Of a stretch of 20,247 nucleotides of DNA, positions 1-6,921 are shown one piece after another. The stretch comes from Bacteroidales bacterium (GTDB lineage: Bacteria > Bacteroidota > Bacteroidia > Bacteroidales > UBA932), in contig JAFUQW010000104.1 of assembly GCA_017472115.1 (NCBI GenBank), forward strand, positions 1 through 20,247, in the 5' to 3' direction. The notes below the pieces were generated by a model. The model did not search any database, was not told the DNA's origin, and saw only the letters and a list, made by a program, of their open reading frames with translations. Position numbers and translations under genes: made by a program. The stretch's first letter is position 1; the number at the start of each line of letters is the position of its first letter.

Positions 1-2
1 GT

Positions 3-113
3 GTCGCCAAGGCTGCAAGAAAGCAGTTGGAGGATCAATTGGGGCGTTCGGTTATATCCGAGTCCAACTCATCGACTATGAGACTTCCGGGTGAGAGTCC
101 TGAAGATCAATAG
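3..113 (+). CDS. C-terminal fragment, possibly Bro-N/antirepressor-like protein
   Basis: Frame 3 is open from the left edge to a TAG at 111-113, giving about 36 residues (VAKAARKQLEDQLGRSVIS..., ending SPEDQ). The other two forward frames close earlier, at 79-81 and about 92. The charged segment with ARKxLExxxG followed by SVIS resembles from memory the C-terminal tail of Bacteroidota Bro-N/DinD-type proteins (phage-antirepressor-like, DNA-damage linked), which often end with a helix of this kind. This is weak evidence because the diagnostic Bro-N domain lies outside the window. It could equally be the tail of another charged protein. The gene runs towards apbE, so the two are convergent, with the hairpin cluster between them. 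Confidence 0.35.
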   Translation, partial: VAKAARKQLEDQLGRSVISESNSSTMRLPGESPEDQ

Positions 114-187
114 AGATATAATCATTCTTTTCGTTCCGCTCGCGGTTTCGGCCGACGGGCGGGATTTTTGTTCCAGTAGGTCACCAA

Positions 188-216
188 GAGATCCCCGGTC
201 GGGGCCGGGGATGACG
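188..216 (-). repeat. REP-like hairpin unit A
   Basis: Read on the minus strand the unit has the layout CGTCAT, arm, loop, arm, ATCTC. The arms TCCCCGG and CCGGGGA pair perfectly over 7 bp around a 6-base loop. It abuts unit B with no spacer and in the same orientation. It is non-coding and lies between two convergent genes. Confidence 0.7.
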
Positions 217-244
217 GAGATGGCCGATCAGGTCGGCCATGACG
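217..244 (-). repeat. REP-like hairpin unit B
   Basis: Minus-strand layout is the same (CGTCAT ... ATCTC ends). The arms ATGGCCGA and TCGGCCAT pair over 8 bp around a 5-base loop. The arm sequence differs from units A and C but is still fully paired, so the structure is kept while the bases change. It starts at the base after unit A ends. Confidence 0.7.
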
Positions 245-295
245 TGGAAAGGACCGGGGATGAAAGTGAAGGAGCCGGGGATGACGAGAACCGAC
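245..295. repeat. Degenerate half-units between hairpins B and C
   Basis: Two direct copies of the half-unit core CCGGGGATGA occur at 253-262 and 275-284, the second continuing to GACG as in unit A. Each lacks the opposite arm, so no hairpin can form from either alone. They look like decayed or partial copies of the unit. Confidence 0.5.
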
Positions 296-323
296 CGTCA
301 TTGCCGGCTTGACCGGCAATCTC
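296..323 (+). repeat. REP-like hairpin unit C (inverted relative to A and B)
   Basis: Plus-strand layout is CGTCAT, arm, loop, arm, ATCTC. The arms TTGCCGG and CCGGCAA pair over 7 bp around CTTGA. It points opposite to units A and B, giving an A-B / C inverted arrangement like a BIME. Relative to unit A the two stem positions that change are changed on both sides. Confidence 0.7.
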
Positions 324-366
324 AAGTGACCGGTGCTGAAGGAGAGGAGCTGGTGTGAGGATGAAC

Positions 367-1410
367 TTATTCAAGTATGAATCCCGAAGAGCACCAGGTG
401 CGGAATTCACCCTCGTGGTCATAGATAAGGCATCCTTCAAGGTCGGGGCGTGATTCGAGAAAGGCTTTGGATTCTTCGAGGCCGATGACCATGCAGTATG
501 TGGCGTAGGCATCGGCTATTGTTGCGTCGGGGGCTACTACTGTGGCACTCAGGAGGTTATGGTTGACGGGGCGCCCTGTGCGTGGATCGATTGTATGGGC
601 ATATTTCCTGCCGTTGCGGATATAGAACTTGCGGTAGTTCCCTGATGTCACGATGCCGTGCGGACCTGCAGGAGCACGGAATATCCCATGTATCTCGGCA
701 CCGGGTTCCTGATTGCCGTCCACGGGTCTGTCGATTCCGATCGACCATGGCTGCCCTGACGGATTCACCCCGTCGCAGAATATCTCGCCTATGTCAACCA
801 GCATGTCCTTGACTCCTATGCTGTAAAGGTAACGGGCCACCACATCACAGCTGTAGCCTTGGGCTATTGCATTGTAATTCAGCTCCGGAGCCGTGTCTCC
901 CGCACTTTCAAGAAGCATCTCCCTGCCGTCGAGGTGACCGTCATCCTGCAATGCTTCCACCATGTCAGCCTTCAGCCTTCCCATTCCCGATTCCGACATT
1001 ACCTGCCTGAGAGTGCTCTCAGACGGCATTTCTCCTTCGGTGAATCCGAAGCCCCAAAGATCGAATAGGGGAGCGGAAGCGGGATCGACCACTCCGTCCG
1101 TCTCCTCGAATATCGAGACCGCACGGTCATATATGTCTGTGAAAAGGCTGTCCGGTACAATTTCTTCTCCGGCATTGAAACGGCTTAGGAGTGATTTTCT
1201 GTTGTATCCGGATAGGGAGTTGTCGATGTTGACGAGTATGGCATCCACGGAATCACGGATCGCCTCAGGTCTGACATCCGTTCCCTTGAGATTAAGTTTC
1301 ACCGAATAGGTTCCTCCTTGCGCGAATCCTGTGACGGTGATGTAGCGGTCACGAGGCGTGCATGCTGCTGCCGTCAGTGCAATGAGTAATGTATATAACA
1401 ATCTTTTCAT
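367..1410 (-). CDS. apbE: ApbE family FAD:protein FMN transferase (lipoprotein)
   Basis: 347 aa, the usual ApbE length. The enzyme attaches FMN from FAD to a threonine of exported flavoproteins such as RnfG/NqrC subunits, acting outside the inner membrane. An N-terminal signal ends in a lipobox-like LTAAAC (Cys17), so it is probably a lipoprotein. Family motifs are present: an early GGTYSVKL segment, LNYNAIAQGYSCD near residue 180, VDIGE, then YAHTIDPRTGRPV and ATIADAYATYCMV in the C-terminal third, which form the Mg/FAD site. A perfect minus-strand TAnnTTTG box lies about 50 bp upstream. No nqr or rnf genes are in view, so its flavoprotein target is elsewhere. It is probably a single-gene unit, transcribed toward the hairpin cluster. 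Confidence 0.93.
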   Translation of the reverse strand: MKRLLYTLLIALTAAACTPRDRYITVTGFAQGGTYSVKLNLKGTDVRPEAIRDSVDAILVNIDNSLSGYNRKSLLSRFNAGEEIVPDSLFTDIYDRAVSIFEETDGVVDPASAPLFDLWGFGFTEGEMPSESTLRQVMSESGMGRLKADMVEALQDDGHLDGREMLLESAGDTAPELNYNAIAQGYSCDVVARYLYSIGVKDMLVDIGEIFCDGVNPSGQPWSIGIDRPVDGNQEPGAEIHGIFRAPAGPHGIVTSGNYRKFYIRNGRKYAHTIDPRTGRPVNHNLLSATVVAPDATIADAYATYCMVIGLEESKAFLESRPDLEGCLIYDHEGEFRTWCSSGFILE

Positions 1411-1461
1411 CCGTGTGTGATTTTTGTCCTGACCAAGCCCTGCTCAGGCAAAGTATTTGTA

Positions 1462-1469
1462 CAAAGGTA
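1462..1469 (-). promoter_or_regulatory. Bacteroidota -7 box for apbE
   Basis: The plus strand reads CAAAGGTA, i.e. TACCTTTG on the minus strand, a perfect TAnnTTTG box. It is about 52 bp before the apbE ATG. No convincing -33 TTG was found at the expected distance. Confidence 0.5.
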
Positions 1470-1492
1470 GCGGTTTTTCCAATTAAAATGAC

Positions 1493-1500
1493 CATATTTG
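1493..1500 (+). promoter_or_regulatory. Possible -7 box for the FISUMP-lemA operon
   Basis: CATATTTG matches TAnnTTTG at seven of eight positions. A transcript would begin near 1507, after the upstream in-frame ATG-like codon at 1498, which supports the ATG at 1531 as the real start of the next gene. Confidence 0.4.
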
Positions 1501-1530
1501 CAGTTTTGTAGAACTAATTTAACGAAAGGA

Positions 1531-2580
1531 ATGAGTCTTAGAAAACTTATTTTGCTCGCGGCAGCTGTGATGGCTGTCATTTCATGTAAGGATGATGATG
1601 ATCAGAAGGCACTGCCTTCGCTTGACGGAATGGTGGTATTTCATGCTCCTGACTTTATCGTGCCGGGCCAGACGCTTACGATGACCCCGAAAGGTGTCGA
1701 GCATCCCGAAGACAAGGAGGTAGGATATTATTGGAAGGTTTCGCCGGGTGGTGTCATCGATACAGTGAGGCTCGAGACCGGTCTCGGTCCTGATGGAAAG
1801 CCTTCAGACGGTACATTCACATATACTTTCCCTGACAGCCTTGCGACTTATACCGTGACCTGCTATGCCTTTGCAAGCGGATACTCCGGACTCTCCGGCA
1901 GGCAGCTCGTCACTACGGTCAAGGGTGGAATCGAAGGCTCGGTTACAGGTGCCGGACTTCTGCCGGAAGATCCGCATGTGACTGTTGACGGAAGCGACTA
2001 TTATTATGTAAGGATAGGTGATCTCGAGTGGTTCCGCAATAATCTTCAGACAGGCAAGGGTGGAGCAGCGTATGCAAATGTGGAAGTCATGTCCGATGTG
2101 CTCGGAAGATTCTATTGCCATGAGGATGCACTTGTGGCTTGTCCGGAAGGATGGAGGCTGCCTTCTGAGGAGGACTGGATCGCTCTCGGAAAGGAAATCG
2201 GGGCTGAAGCAGAAATGTTCGGCAGAATTCCGGATGTCGCTTCGAAACTGATGGTGGATGTGTATTTCAACGGCAGCCAGATGTGGGAATACTGGCCGGA
2301 AGTGGGAGTGAAGACCAACTCAAGCAAGATGTCGGTGATTCCGGCGGGATATGCCAACCTCGGCGTAAGGGAGGCTGACGGTTCCTACAGGGATGTCGAG
2401 TCAACAGGTGTATATGAATACGCGACATTCTGGACATCAGACACAGATGAGGACGGAATGGCATATTACCGCTATCTCATCTGTGATCAGGCTGATATGA
2501 TGATCAGCAAGGGTGATCCTGAGGCATTCGGAGCAAATGTCCGTTGCGTGCGCGATGCAGAAGGCGTGATAACAGAATAA
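1531..2580 (+). CDS. FISUMP-domain lipoprotein
   Basis: 349 aa from the ATG at 1531, which follows AACGAAAGGA and begins a clean lipoprotein signal (MSLRKLILLAAAVMAVISC, Cys19). An in-frame codon at 1498 lies inside the putative promoter. Residues about 30-140 look like an Ig/PKD-type beta domain (GYYWKVSPGG ... YTVTCYAFASG). The C-terminal half is a Fibrobacter succinogenes major paralogous (FISUMP) domain: YYYVRIGDLEWFRNNLQ, CPEGWRLPSEEDW, MSVIPAGYANLG, FWTSDTDEDG and VRCVRD near the end. FISUMP proteins are surface-exposed with unknown roles. The gene ends 12 bp before lemA, so it is probably co-transcribed with it. The role is unknown. Confidence 0.85.
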   Translation: MSLRKLILLAAAVMAVISCKDDDDQKALPSLDGMVVFHAPDFIVPGQTLTMTPKGVEHPEDKEVGYYWKVSPGGVIDTVRLETGLGPDGKPSDGTFTYTFPDSLATYTVTCYAFASGYSGLSGRQLVTTVKGGIEGSVTGAGLLPEDPHVTVDGSDYYYVRIGDLEWFRNNLQTGKGGAAYANVEVMSDVLGRFYCHEDALVACPEGWRLPSEEDWIALGKEIGAEAEMFGRIPDVASKLMVDVYFNGSQMWEYWPEVGVKTNSSKMSVIPAGYANLGVREADGSYRDVESTGVYEYATFWTSDTDEDGMAYYRYLICDQADMMISKGDPEAFGANVRCVRDAEGVITE

Positions 2581-2592
2581 TTTATTGAATCT

Positions 2593-3183
2593 ATGAAGAA
2601 GAGTTACATCGTAATCATTGTGATCGCCGTTGTTCTTGTCGGCGGTTTTGTCTGGATCAAGAATACCTATAACGGCCTTGTTAAGGCTGATGAGGGTGTC
2701 GGGGCAGCATGGGCTCAGGTGGAGAACGTGTATCAGCGCAGGGCAGATCTGATTCCTAATCTCGTGGCAACGGTGAAAGGTTATGCCGCTCACGAGTCGG
2801 AGACTCTCGAAAGCGTGATCGCAGCCCGCTCGAAGGCTACTCAGGTGACTGTCGATCCTTCTGACCTATCGGAGGAGGATATCGAGAAGTTCAACGAGGC
2901 TCAGGGAGAACTTTCAAGCGCTCTCGGCAGACTTCTCATGATCACGGAGAATTATCCTGACCTCAAGGCAAATGAGAATTTCCGTGACCTGCAGGCGCAG
3001 CTTGAAGGTACTGAGAACAGAATCGCTACAGAGAGGATGAAGTATAACGAGACGGCAAGAAGCTACAATACCAAGGTGAGAAGTTTCCCTGCTAACATTG
3101 TCGCTTCGATGTTCGATTTTGAGAAGAAGGGGTATTTCGAGGCACAGGAAGGTGCTCAGACCGCTCCGAAGGTTGAATTCTGA
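2593..3183 (+). CDS. lemA: LemA family protein
   Basis: 196 aa, normal for LemA. One N-terminal membrane helix (about residues 5-22) is followed by the hallmark helical region: YNGLVKADEGVGAAWAQVENVYQRRADLIPNLV, then repeated heptad-like helices to LMITENYPDLKANENF and a final ERMKYNETARSYNTKVRSFP motif. LemA proteins have an N-out topology with a periplasmic four-helix bundle, and their molecular role is not settled. The next two genes are TPM-domain proteins 12 bp and then -8 bp away. The LemA/TPM pairing is common in Bacteroidota and suggests an envelope-associated complex. Confidence 0.95.
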   Translation: MKKSYIVIIVIAVVLVGGFVWIKNTYNGLVKADEGVGAAWAQVENVYQRRADLIPNLVATVKGYAAHESETLESVIAARSKATQVTVDPSDLSEEDIEKFNEAQGELSSALGRLLMITENYPDLKANENFRDLQAQLEGTENRIATERMKYNETARSYNTKVRSFPANIVASMFDFEKKGYFEAQEGAQTAPKVEF

Positions 3184-3195
3184 TACTCTTTCGAT

Positions 3196-3642
3196 ATGAA
3201 ACCGGAGACTTTCCTGACCGCCGCACAACAGACTGCTGTTGTCGAGGCGGTCAGACTTGCAGAAAAGGGTACCTCTGGAGAGATACGTATCCATATAGAC
3301 GGCAAGTGCAAGGGTAGTCCTGTGACTAAGGCCGAGCAGATATTCACGGCCCTTGGCATGGACAGGACGCAGCTTCGCAACGGGGTGCTCATCTATCTTG
3401 CCTGTGAGAGCAAGGTCTTTGCGATTGTGGGAGACAGAGGTATAGATGAGGCAGTCCCTGAGCATTTCTGGGAAGATGTGATAGAGGTCATGACTGTTGA
3501 ATTCCGTGAAGGAAGGTTCGCAGACGGACTTGTCAAGGCAGTAATGATGGCCGGTGAAAAACTTAAGACATATTTCCCTTATCAGCAGGACGATGTCAAT
3601 GAACAGCCGGACGACATTTCATTTGGAGGTAAGGATGAATAG
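3196..3642 (+). CDS. TPM-domain protein, short soluble form
   Basis: 148 aa with a single TPM (TLP18.3/Psb32/MOLO-1) domain and no signal or membrane segment. Visible family features are AEKGTSGEIRIHID near residue 25, the RNGVLIYLACESKVFAIVGDRGIDE core at about 60-85, and FREGRFADGLVKAV at about 105-118. Some TPM proteins are acid phosphatases, but function varies and cannot be assigned here. It lies 12 bp after lemA and its end overlaps the next TPM gene by 8 bp, so the two are translationally linked. Confidence 0.9.
   Translation: MKPETFLTAAQQTAVVEAVRLAEKGTSGEIRIHIDGKCKGSPVTKAEQIFTALGMDRTQLRNGVLIYLACESKVFAIVGDRGIDEAVPEHFWEDVIEVMTVEFREGRFADGLVKAVMMAGEKLKTYFPYQQDDVNEQPDDISFGGKDE
3624..3628 (+). 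promoter_or_regulatory. Shine-Dalgarno-like GGAGG selecting the 3635 start
   Basis: GGAGG lies a few bases before ATG 3635, within the end of the preceding gene. Strong Shine-Dalgarno sites are uncommon in Bacteroidota, so this one helps decide the start. It may aid reinitiation at the overlap. Confidence 0.45.
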
Positions 3643-4468
3643 GACAGGACTTGATCTGTGTTCATCGCTGCGCAGGGTTTCTGCCGCTGCGGTGATTTTT
3701 CTTGCGGTGCTGGTGACGGCATCTGCAATCCCTTCGCGCCCATCTCCCGCACGTCTTGTCAATGACCTTGCGGATCTGTTCTCACGTGATGAGGAAGCAA
3801 GGCTCGAAAGGGCTCTGGTTGCTTTCGACGACTCAACTTCCAATCAGATTGCAGTTGTGACCGTGACCGATCTGGAGGGGTACGACCCTGCAGAATACGC
3901 CACACGCATCGGTCTCGACTGGAAGGTCGGCTCCGAACGTTTCGATAACGGTATAGTGGTGCTGGTCAAGCCCAAGACATCATCTTCCGGCGGACAGGTA
4001 TTCATAGCGGTGGGTTACGGTCTTGAGGGCGCGATTCCCGATGCATACGCCAAGAGGATCATCGAGAACGACATGATCCCGTATTTCAAGGAGAACGGAT
4101 ATTTCGAAGGCACGGCCCGGGCATGTGTGACTCTGATGAAGCTTGCAAGCGGGGAGATAAGCGAGCCTCGTGGAGATTCGTCCGAGGATGACTTGGGAGG
4201 TGTGATTTCGGTATTCGTGATGCTGTTCGTGTTCATCATGCTCATCGCTGTATTCGGAGGAAAGAACAACGGCAGTGGCGGTGGCGGACGAGGCCGATCG
4301 GGCAGTGATGCTGAGGATGTCATAGCCACAATACTCACCTACGGTTCCCTTATGGGGAGAGGCGGCGGCAGGTCGCACGGAGGTTTCGGCGGAGGTTCGT
4401 TCGGCGGGGGATTCGGCGGTTTCGGCGGCGGCTCCTTCGGCGGTGGCGGTGCCGGCGGAAGCTGGTGA
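3635..4468 (+). CDS. TPM-domain membrane protein with glycine-rich tail
   Basis: 277 aa from the ATG at 3635, which sits 6-7 bp after GGAGG and overlaps the previous gene by 8 bp; an upstream in-frame ATG at 3554 would add a hydrophilic extension before the signal and is less likely. Order: signal peptide (cleavage near TASA, residue 31), TPM domain about 38-170 (LVNDLADLFS, NQIAVVTV, RFDNGIVVLV, VGYGLEGAIPDA), a membrane helix about 188-208, then a Gly/Ser/Phe-rich tail ending GGGGAGGSW, the classical ending of this family. The enzyme activity is not predictable. It ends 3 bp before the convergent comEC gene. Confidence 0.92.
   Translation: MNRTGLDLCSSLRRVSAAAVIFLAVLVTASAIPSRPSPARLVNDLADLFSRDEEARLERALVAFDDSTSNQIAVVTVTDLEGYDPAEYATRIGLDWKVGSERFDNGIVVLVKPKTSSSGGQVFIAVGYGLEGAIPDAYAKRIIENDMIPYFKENGYFEGTARACVTLMKLASGEISEPRGDSSEDDLGGVISVFVMLFVFIMLIAVFGGKNNGSGGGGRGRSGSDAEDVIATILTYGSLMGRGGGRSHGGFGGGSFGGGFGGFGGGSFGGGGAGGSW
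4385..4443 (+). repeat. Coding octamer repeats, glycine-rich tail
   Basis: Five copies of TTCGGCGG occur at 4385, 4400, 4412, 4421 and 4436, encoding Phe-Gly-Gly steps in the tail of the TPM protein. Low-complexity coding DNA of this type can change length by slippage or recombination; all spacings here keep the frame. Confidence 0.75.
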
Positions 4469-4471
4469 TCT

Positions 4472-5590
4472 CTACATAGAAGAAATGACTTCCAATGCCT
4501 CGATCAGCATATCGCAGAGCCATTCATTGCCTCTGATCAGCAGATCGGGGCATATTCCTGCATGATGCAGGATCATCGTGACAGCAGAGACAGGAATCAG
4601 CAGACCGGTGAGCGGAAGCGCTATGAGGTTGGTCAGCAGAAAGTATTTCGGGAATGTACCGAAATAGAAGAATGCTATCGGACCGGTTGTCAGCTGGCAT
4701 GAAACGGACATTGCCGCGGAATTCCATATCCATTTGATCGGTATTGTCATGAATCTGCCTGTTCCGCCTTCTTTATCTTCCGGCCAGATCCTTTTCAGTC
4801 TCGGATATATGAAGGCTATTCCGGCCATGGCGGCGTAGGACAGCTGGAATCCGACAGACAGTATGTCGGACGGAGAGATGCACAGATGAATGATCAATGC
4901 TGCCATCAGAGTGTTGCCGGAGCTCCGGATCCTGCCGGTATGTCTTGCCGTTTCGTTGATCGTTATGAACAGAAAGGCCCTCACCAAGGATGGGCCGGCT
5001 CCGGTGGCAAGAGTGTAGAATCCGCAAAGCACTATTGTCAGAAGTGACTTGACTCTCCCGGCCCGGATGCCTGATCCGATGACAGACATCAGCCGGCTGA
5101 TCATCATGTATATCACACCGAGATGCAGGCCAGACAATGCCAGGATATGCGATGCTCCGCTTTCTCTGAATGCCTCCGTTACTTCCCGGGACATCCCCTT
5201 CCTTTCTCCGGTAAGTACGGCTTTGACGAAGGAATTGGTCCTCTTGTCATCAAACGGGATGCTGTCTGCGGCATTTTTCATTACTTCTCCGTATTGTCCG
5301 GCGAATGCCGTAATGCTCCCTTCCTCATGATTCGAAACGGATGTTTCACAGGCCCTGATTCCGCATAACGCACCAGTGCCGGCGGCGAGGAGTGCGATGA
5401 TGACGTGTATGATGGCCGGCGACCATTTCTTTCTTTCGGGAAGGAGCAGGAGTATCCAGACTATGGCGGTTCCTGTCAATATGGCTGATGCAGAAAATAT
5501 ATTGCCGCAAGAAGTCCCGGCATAGACTGCAGCTGCGGTTCCGGCAGCAAAAGGAAGGGCAAATCCCGCAATTTCTCTCTCCACTGTCAT
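4472..5590 (-). CDS. comEC: ComEC/Rec2-type Competence-domain protein, short form
   Basis: 372 aa from the ATG at 5588-5590 (MTVEREIAGFALPF); the open frame extends 24 codons further, but those lie over promoter-like sequence. ComEC forms the inner-membrane channel that takes up single-stranded DNA. Visible here: several N-terminal membrane helices, the signature SHILALSGLHLG (147-158), GAGPSLVRA (about 197-205), and GFQLSYAAMAG (about 247-257), all in the Competence domain. The protein stops soon after this domain. Full ComEC proteins are about 650-800 aa, with an N-terminal OB-like domain and often a C-terminal metallo-beta-lactamase domain; these are absent. It may be a minimal channel or a truncated gene, but no frameshift was seen. 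Confidence 0.85.
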   Translation of the reverse strand: MTVEREIAGFALPFAAGTAAAVYAGTSCGNIFSASAILTGTAIVWILLLLPERKKWSPAIIHVIIALLAAGTGALCGIRACETSVSNHEEGSITAFAGQYGEVMKNAADSIPFDDKRTNSFVKAVLTGERKGMSREVTEAFRESGASHILALSGLHLGVIYMMISRLMSVIGSGIRAGRVKSLLTIVLCGFYTLATGAGPSLVRAFLFITINETARHTGRIRSSGNTLMAALIIHLCISPSDILSVGFQLSYAAMAGIAFIYPRLKRIWPEDKEGGTGRFMTIPIKWIWNSAAMSVSCQLTTGPIAFFYFGTFPKYFLLTNLIALPLTGLLIPVSAVTMILHHAGICPDLLIRGNEWLCDMLIEALEVISSM

Positions 5591-5603
5591 TTGATTCCTG
5601 TTT

Positions 5604-5636
5604 TTTGCTAAAGTAGGGATAATTTTTATAACTTTG
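5604..5636 (+). promoter_or_regulatory. Bacteroidota promoter for ackA-ptb-buk
   Basis: TTTG at 5604-5607 and TAACTTTG at 5629-5636 are separated by 21 bp, a good match to the Bacteroidota TTTG-N19-21-TAnnTTTG consensus. The predicted 5' untranslated region to the ackA ATG is about 60 bases. A weaker minus-strand box (TACTTTAG, 5608-5615) for comEC overlaps the spacer. Confidence 0.75.
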
Positions 5637-5704
5637 CAAGGATTTGTCAGAAAATATCTCAAAATTGAAATTTCATAATTGGAAACAGATTAAATATTGA
5701 TAAT

Positions 5705-6919
5705 ATGATCATTTTAGTACTCAATTGCGGCAGCTCATCACTCAAATATCAGCTTCTCGATATGAAGAATGATGAGGTTTATGACCTCCTTGCCAAAGGT
5801 CTTGTAGAAAGAATCGGTATGGAAACGGGATGCCTCAAACATCGGGCTACCGGTAAGGAGCAACTCGTAAAGGAAATGCCTATCGAAGATCATACGGTAG
5901 GTATCAAGGCTGTCATCGATGCTCTTCTTGACAAGGAATTCGGCGTCCTTTCAACTCTTGAGGACATCGAGGCTGTCGGACATCGTGTGGTACATGGCGC
6001 CGAGGAGTTCGTATGCAGCCAGCTTATCACGGATGCTGTGGTGGCTCAGCTTGAGAAATGCTCGGTTTTCGCTCCTCTTCACAACCCTGCGAACATTCTT
6101 GGCATCAAGGCTGTTTCGGCAGTCCTTCCGGAAGTGCCTCAGGTAGGTGTGTTTGACACTGCTTTCCATCAGACTATGCCGTCTTATGCATATATGTACG
6201 CCCTTCCGTATGAGTACTACGAGAAATATGGAATCCGCAGATATGGTTTCCACGGCACCAGTCATAAATATGTGTCTGCGAAAGGAGCTAAGTTTGCCGG
6301 CCTTGATCTCAACTCCTCGAAGATTATCACCTGCCATCTCGGAAACGGCAGCTCCATCTCGGCAGTGCTGAACGGAAAGTCTATAGACACTTCGATGGGA
6401 TTCACCCCGCTCGAAGGCCTTATCATGGGTACCCGCTGCGGAAACGTGGATCCTGACGTCGTCACTTATATTCAGGAGAAAGAAGGCCTTTCTGCTGCTG
6501 AGATGAGCAAGGTGCTCAACAAGAAGAGCGGATTTCTCGGACTCTCATGCGTTTCTTCCGATGCACGTGACCTTGATGCGGCTGCTAATGACGGCGATCC
6601 TAAGGCGAAACTCACTCTCAAGAAACTGACATATGACATCATCAAGTTCATCGGTGCATACGCTGCTGCAATGAACGGTGTGGATCTGATTGTGTTCACC
6701 GGCGGTATCGGCGAGAATAACTGCCGTGTGCGCCGTCGCGTCTGCGAGAACCTCAGCTATCTCGGTGTGAAGTTCGATTATGATGCAAATGTCGTACGCG
6801 GAGAGGATATGATGATATCCCTTCCTGATTCGAATGTAAAGGTCGCAGTCATAACCACCAACGAGGAACTCATGATTGCCCGTGATACAATGCATATTGT
6901 CCAGAACGAAGAAGAATAG
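5705..6919 (+). CDS. ackA: Acetate kinase
   Basis: 404 aa, typical length. It catalyses acetyl phosphate + ADP to acetate + ATP, the ATP-yielding step of fermentation, in the cytosol. Diagnostic features: VLNCGSSSLKYQ (Asn7), GHRVVHG (Arg94), VFDTAFHQTMP (Asp151), RRYGFHGTSHKYV, HLGNGSSISA, MGTRCGNVDP (Arg244), FTGGIGEN and the final TNEELMIARDT (Glu388), i.e. both ASKHA halves with the known active-site residues. It starts 69 bp after a good promoter and is 2 bp from ptb, so it forms an operon. The usual partner pta is absent; a phosphate butyryltransferase takes that place. Confidence 0.97.
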   Translation: MIILVLNCGSSSLKYQLLDMKNDEVYDLLAKGLVERIGMETGCLKHRATGKEQLVKEMPIEDHTVGIKAVIDALLDKEFGVLSTLEDIEAVGHRVVHGAEEFVCSQLITDAVVAQLEKCSVFAPLHNPANILGIKAVSAVLPEVPQVGVFDTAFHQTMPSYAYMYALPYEYYEKYGIRRYGFHGTSHKYVSAKGAKFAGLDLNSSKIITCHLGNGSSISAVLNGKSIDTSMGFTPLEGLIMGTRCGNVDPDVVTYIQEKEGLSAAEMSKVLNKKSGFLGLSCVSSDARDLDAAANDGDPKAKLTLKKLTYDIIKFIGAYAAAMNGVDLIVFTGGIGENNCRVRRRVCENLSYLGVKFDYDANVVRGEDMMISLPDSNVKVAVITTNEELMIARDTMHIVQNEEE

Positions 6920-6921
6920 CC

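Noticed and set aside
188..323. CRISPR-like direct repeats
   Set aside because: Only three units, with variable arms inside the unit, mixed orientation and no unique spacers of constant length. A hairpin element family fits better.
114..366. Small open frames on both strands across the repeat cluster as genes
   Set aside because: They run through hairpin units and their translations are low-complexity Arg/Pro/Gly-rich, without signals or a start context.
2914..3465. Open minus-strand frame of 183 codons opposite lemA/TPM
   Set aside because: It straddles two well-supported genes on the other strand and has no recognisable domain.
3554..3634. Earlier in-frame start for the membrane TPM protein
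   Set aside because: It would place a hydrophilic extension before the signal peptide and overlap the previous gene by 89 bp; the GGAGG before 3635 favours the later start.
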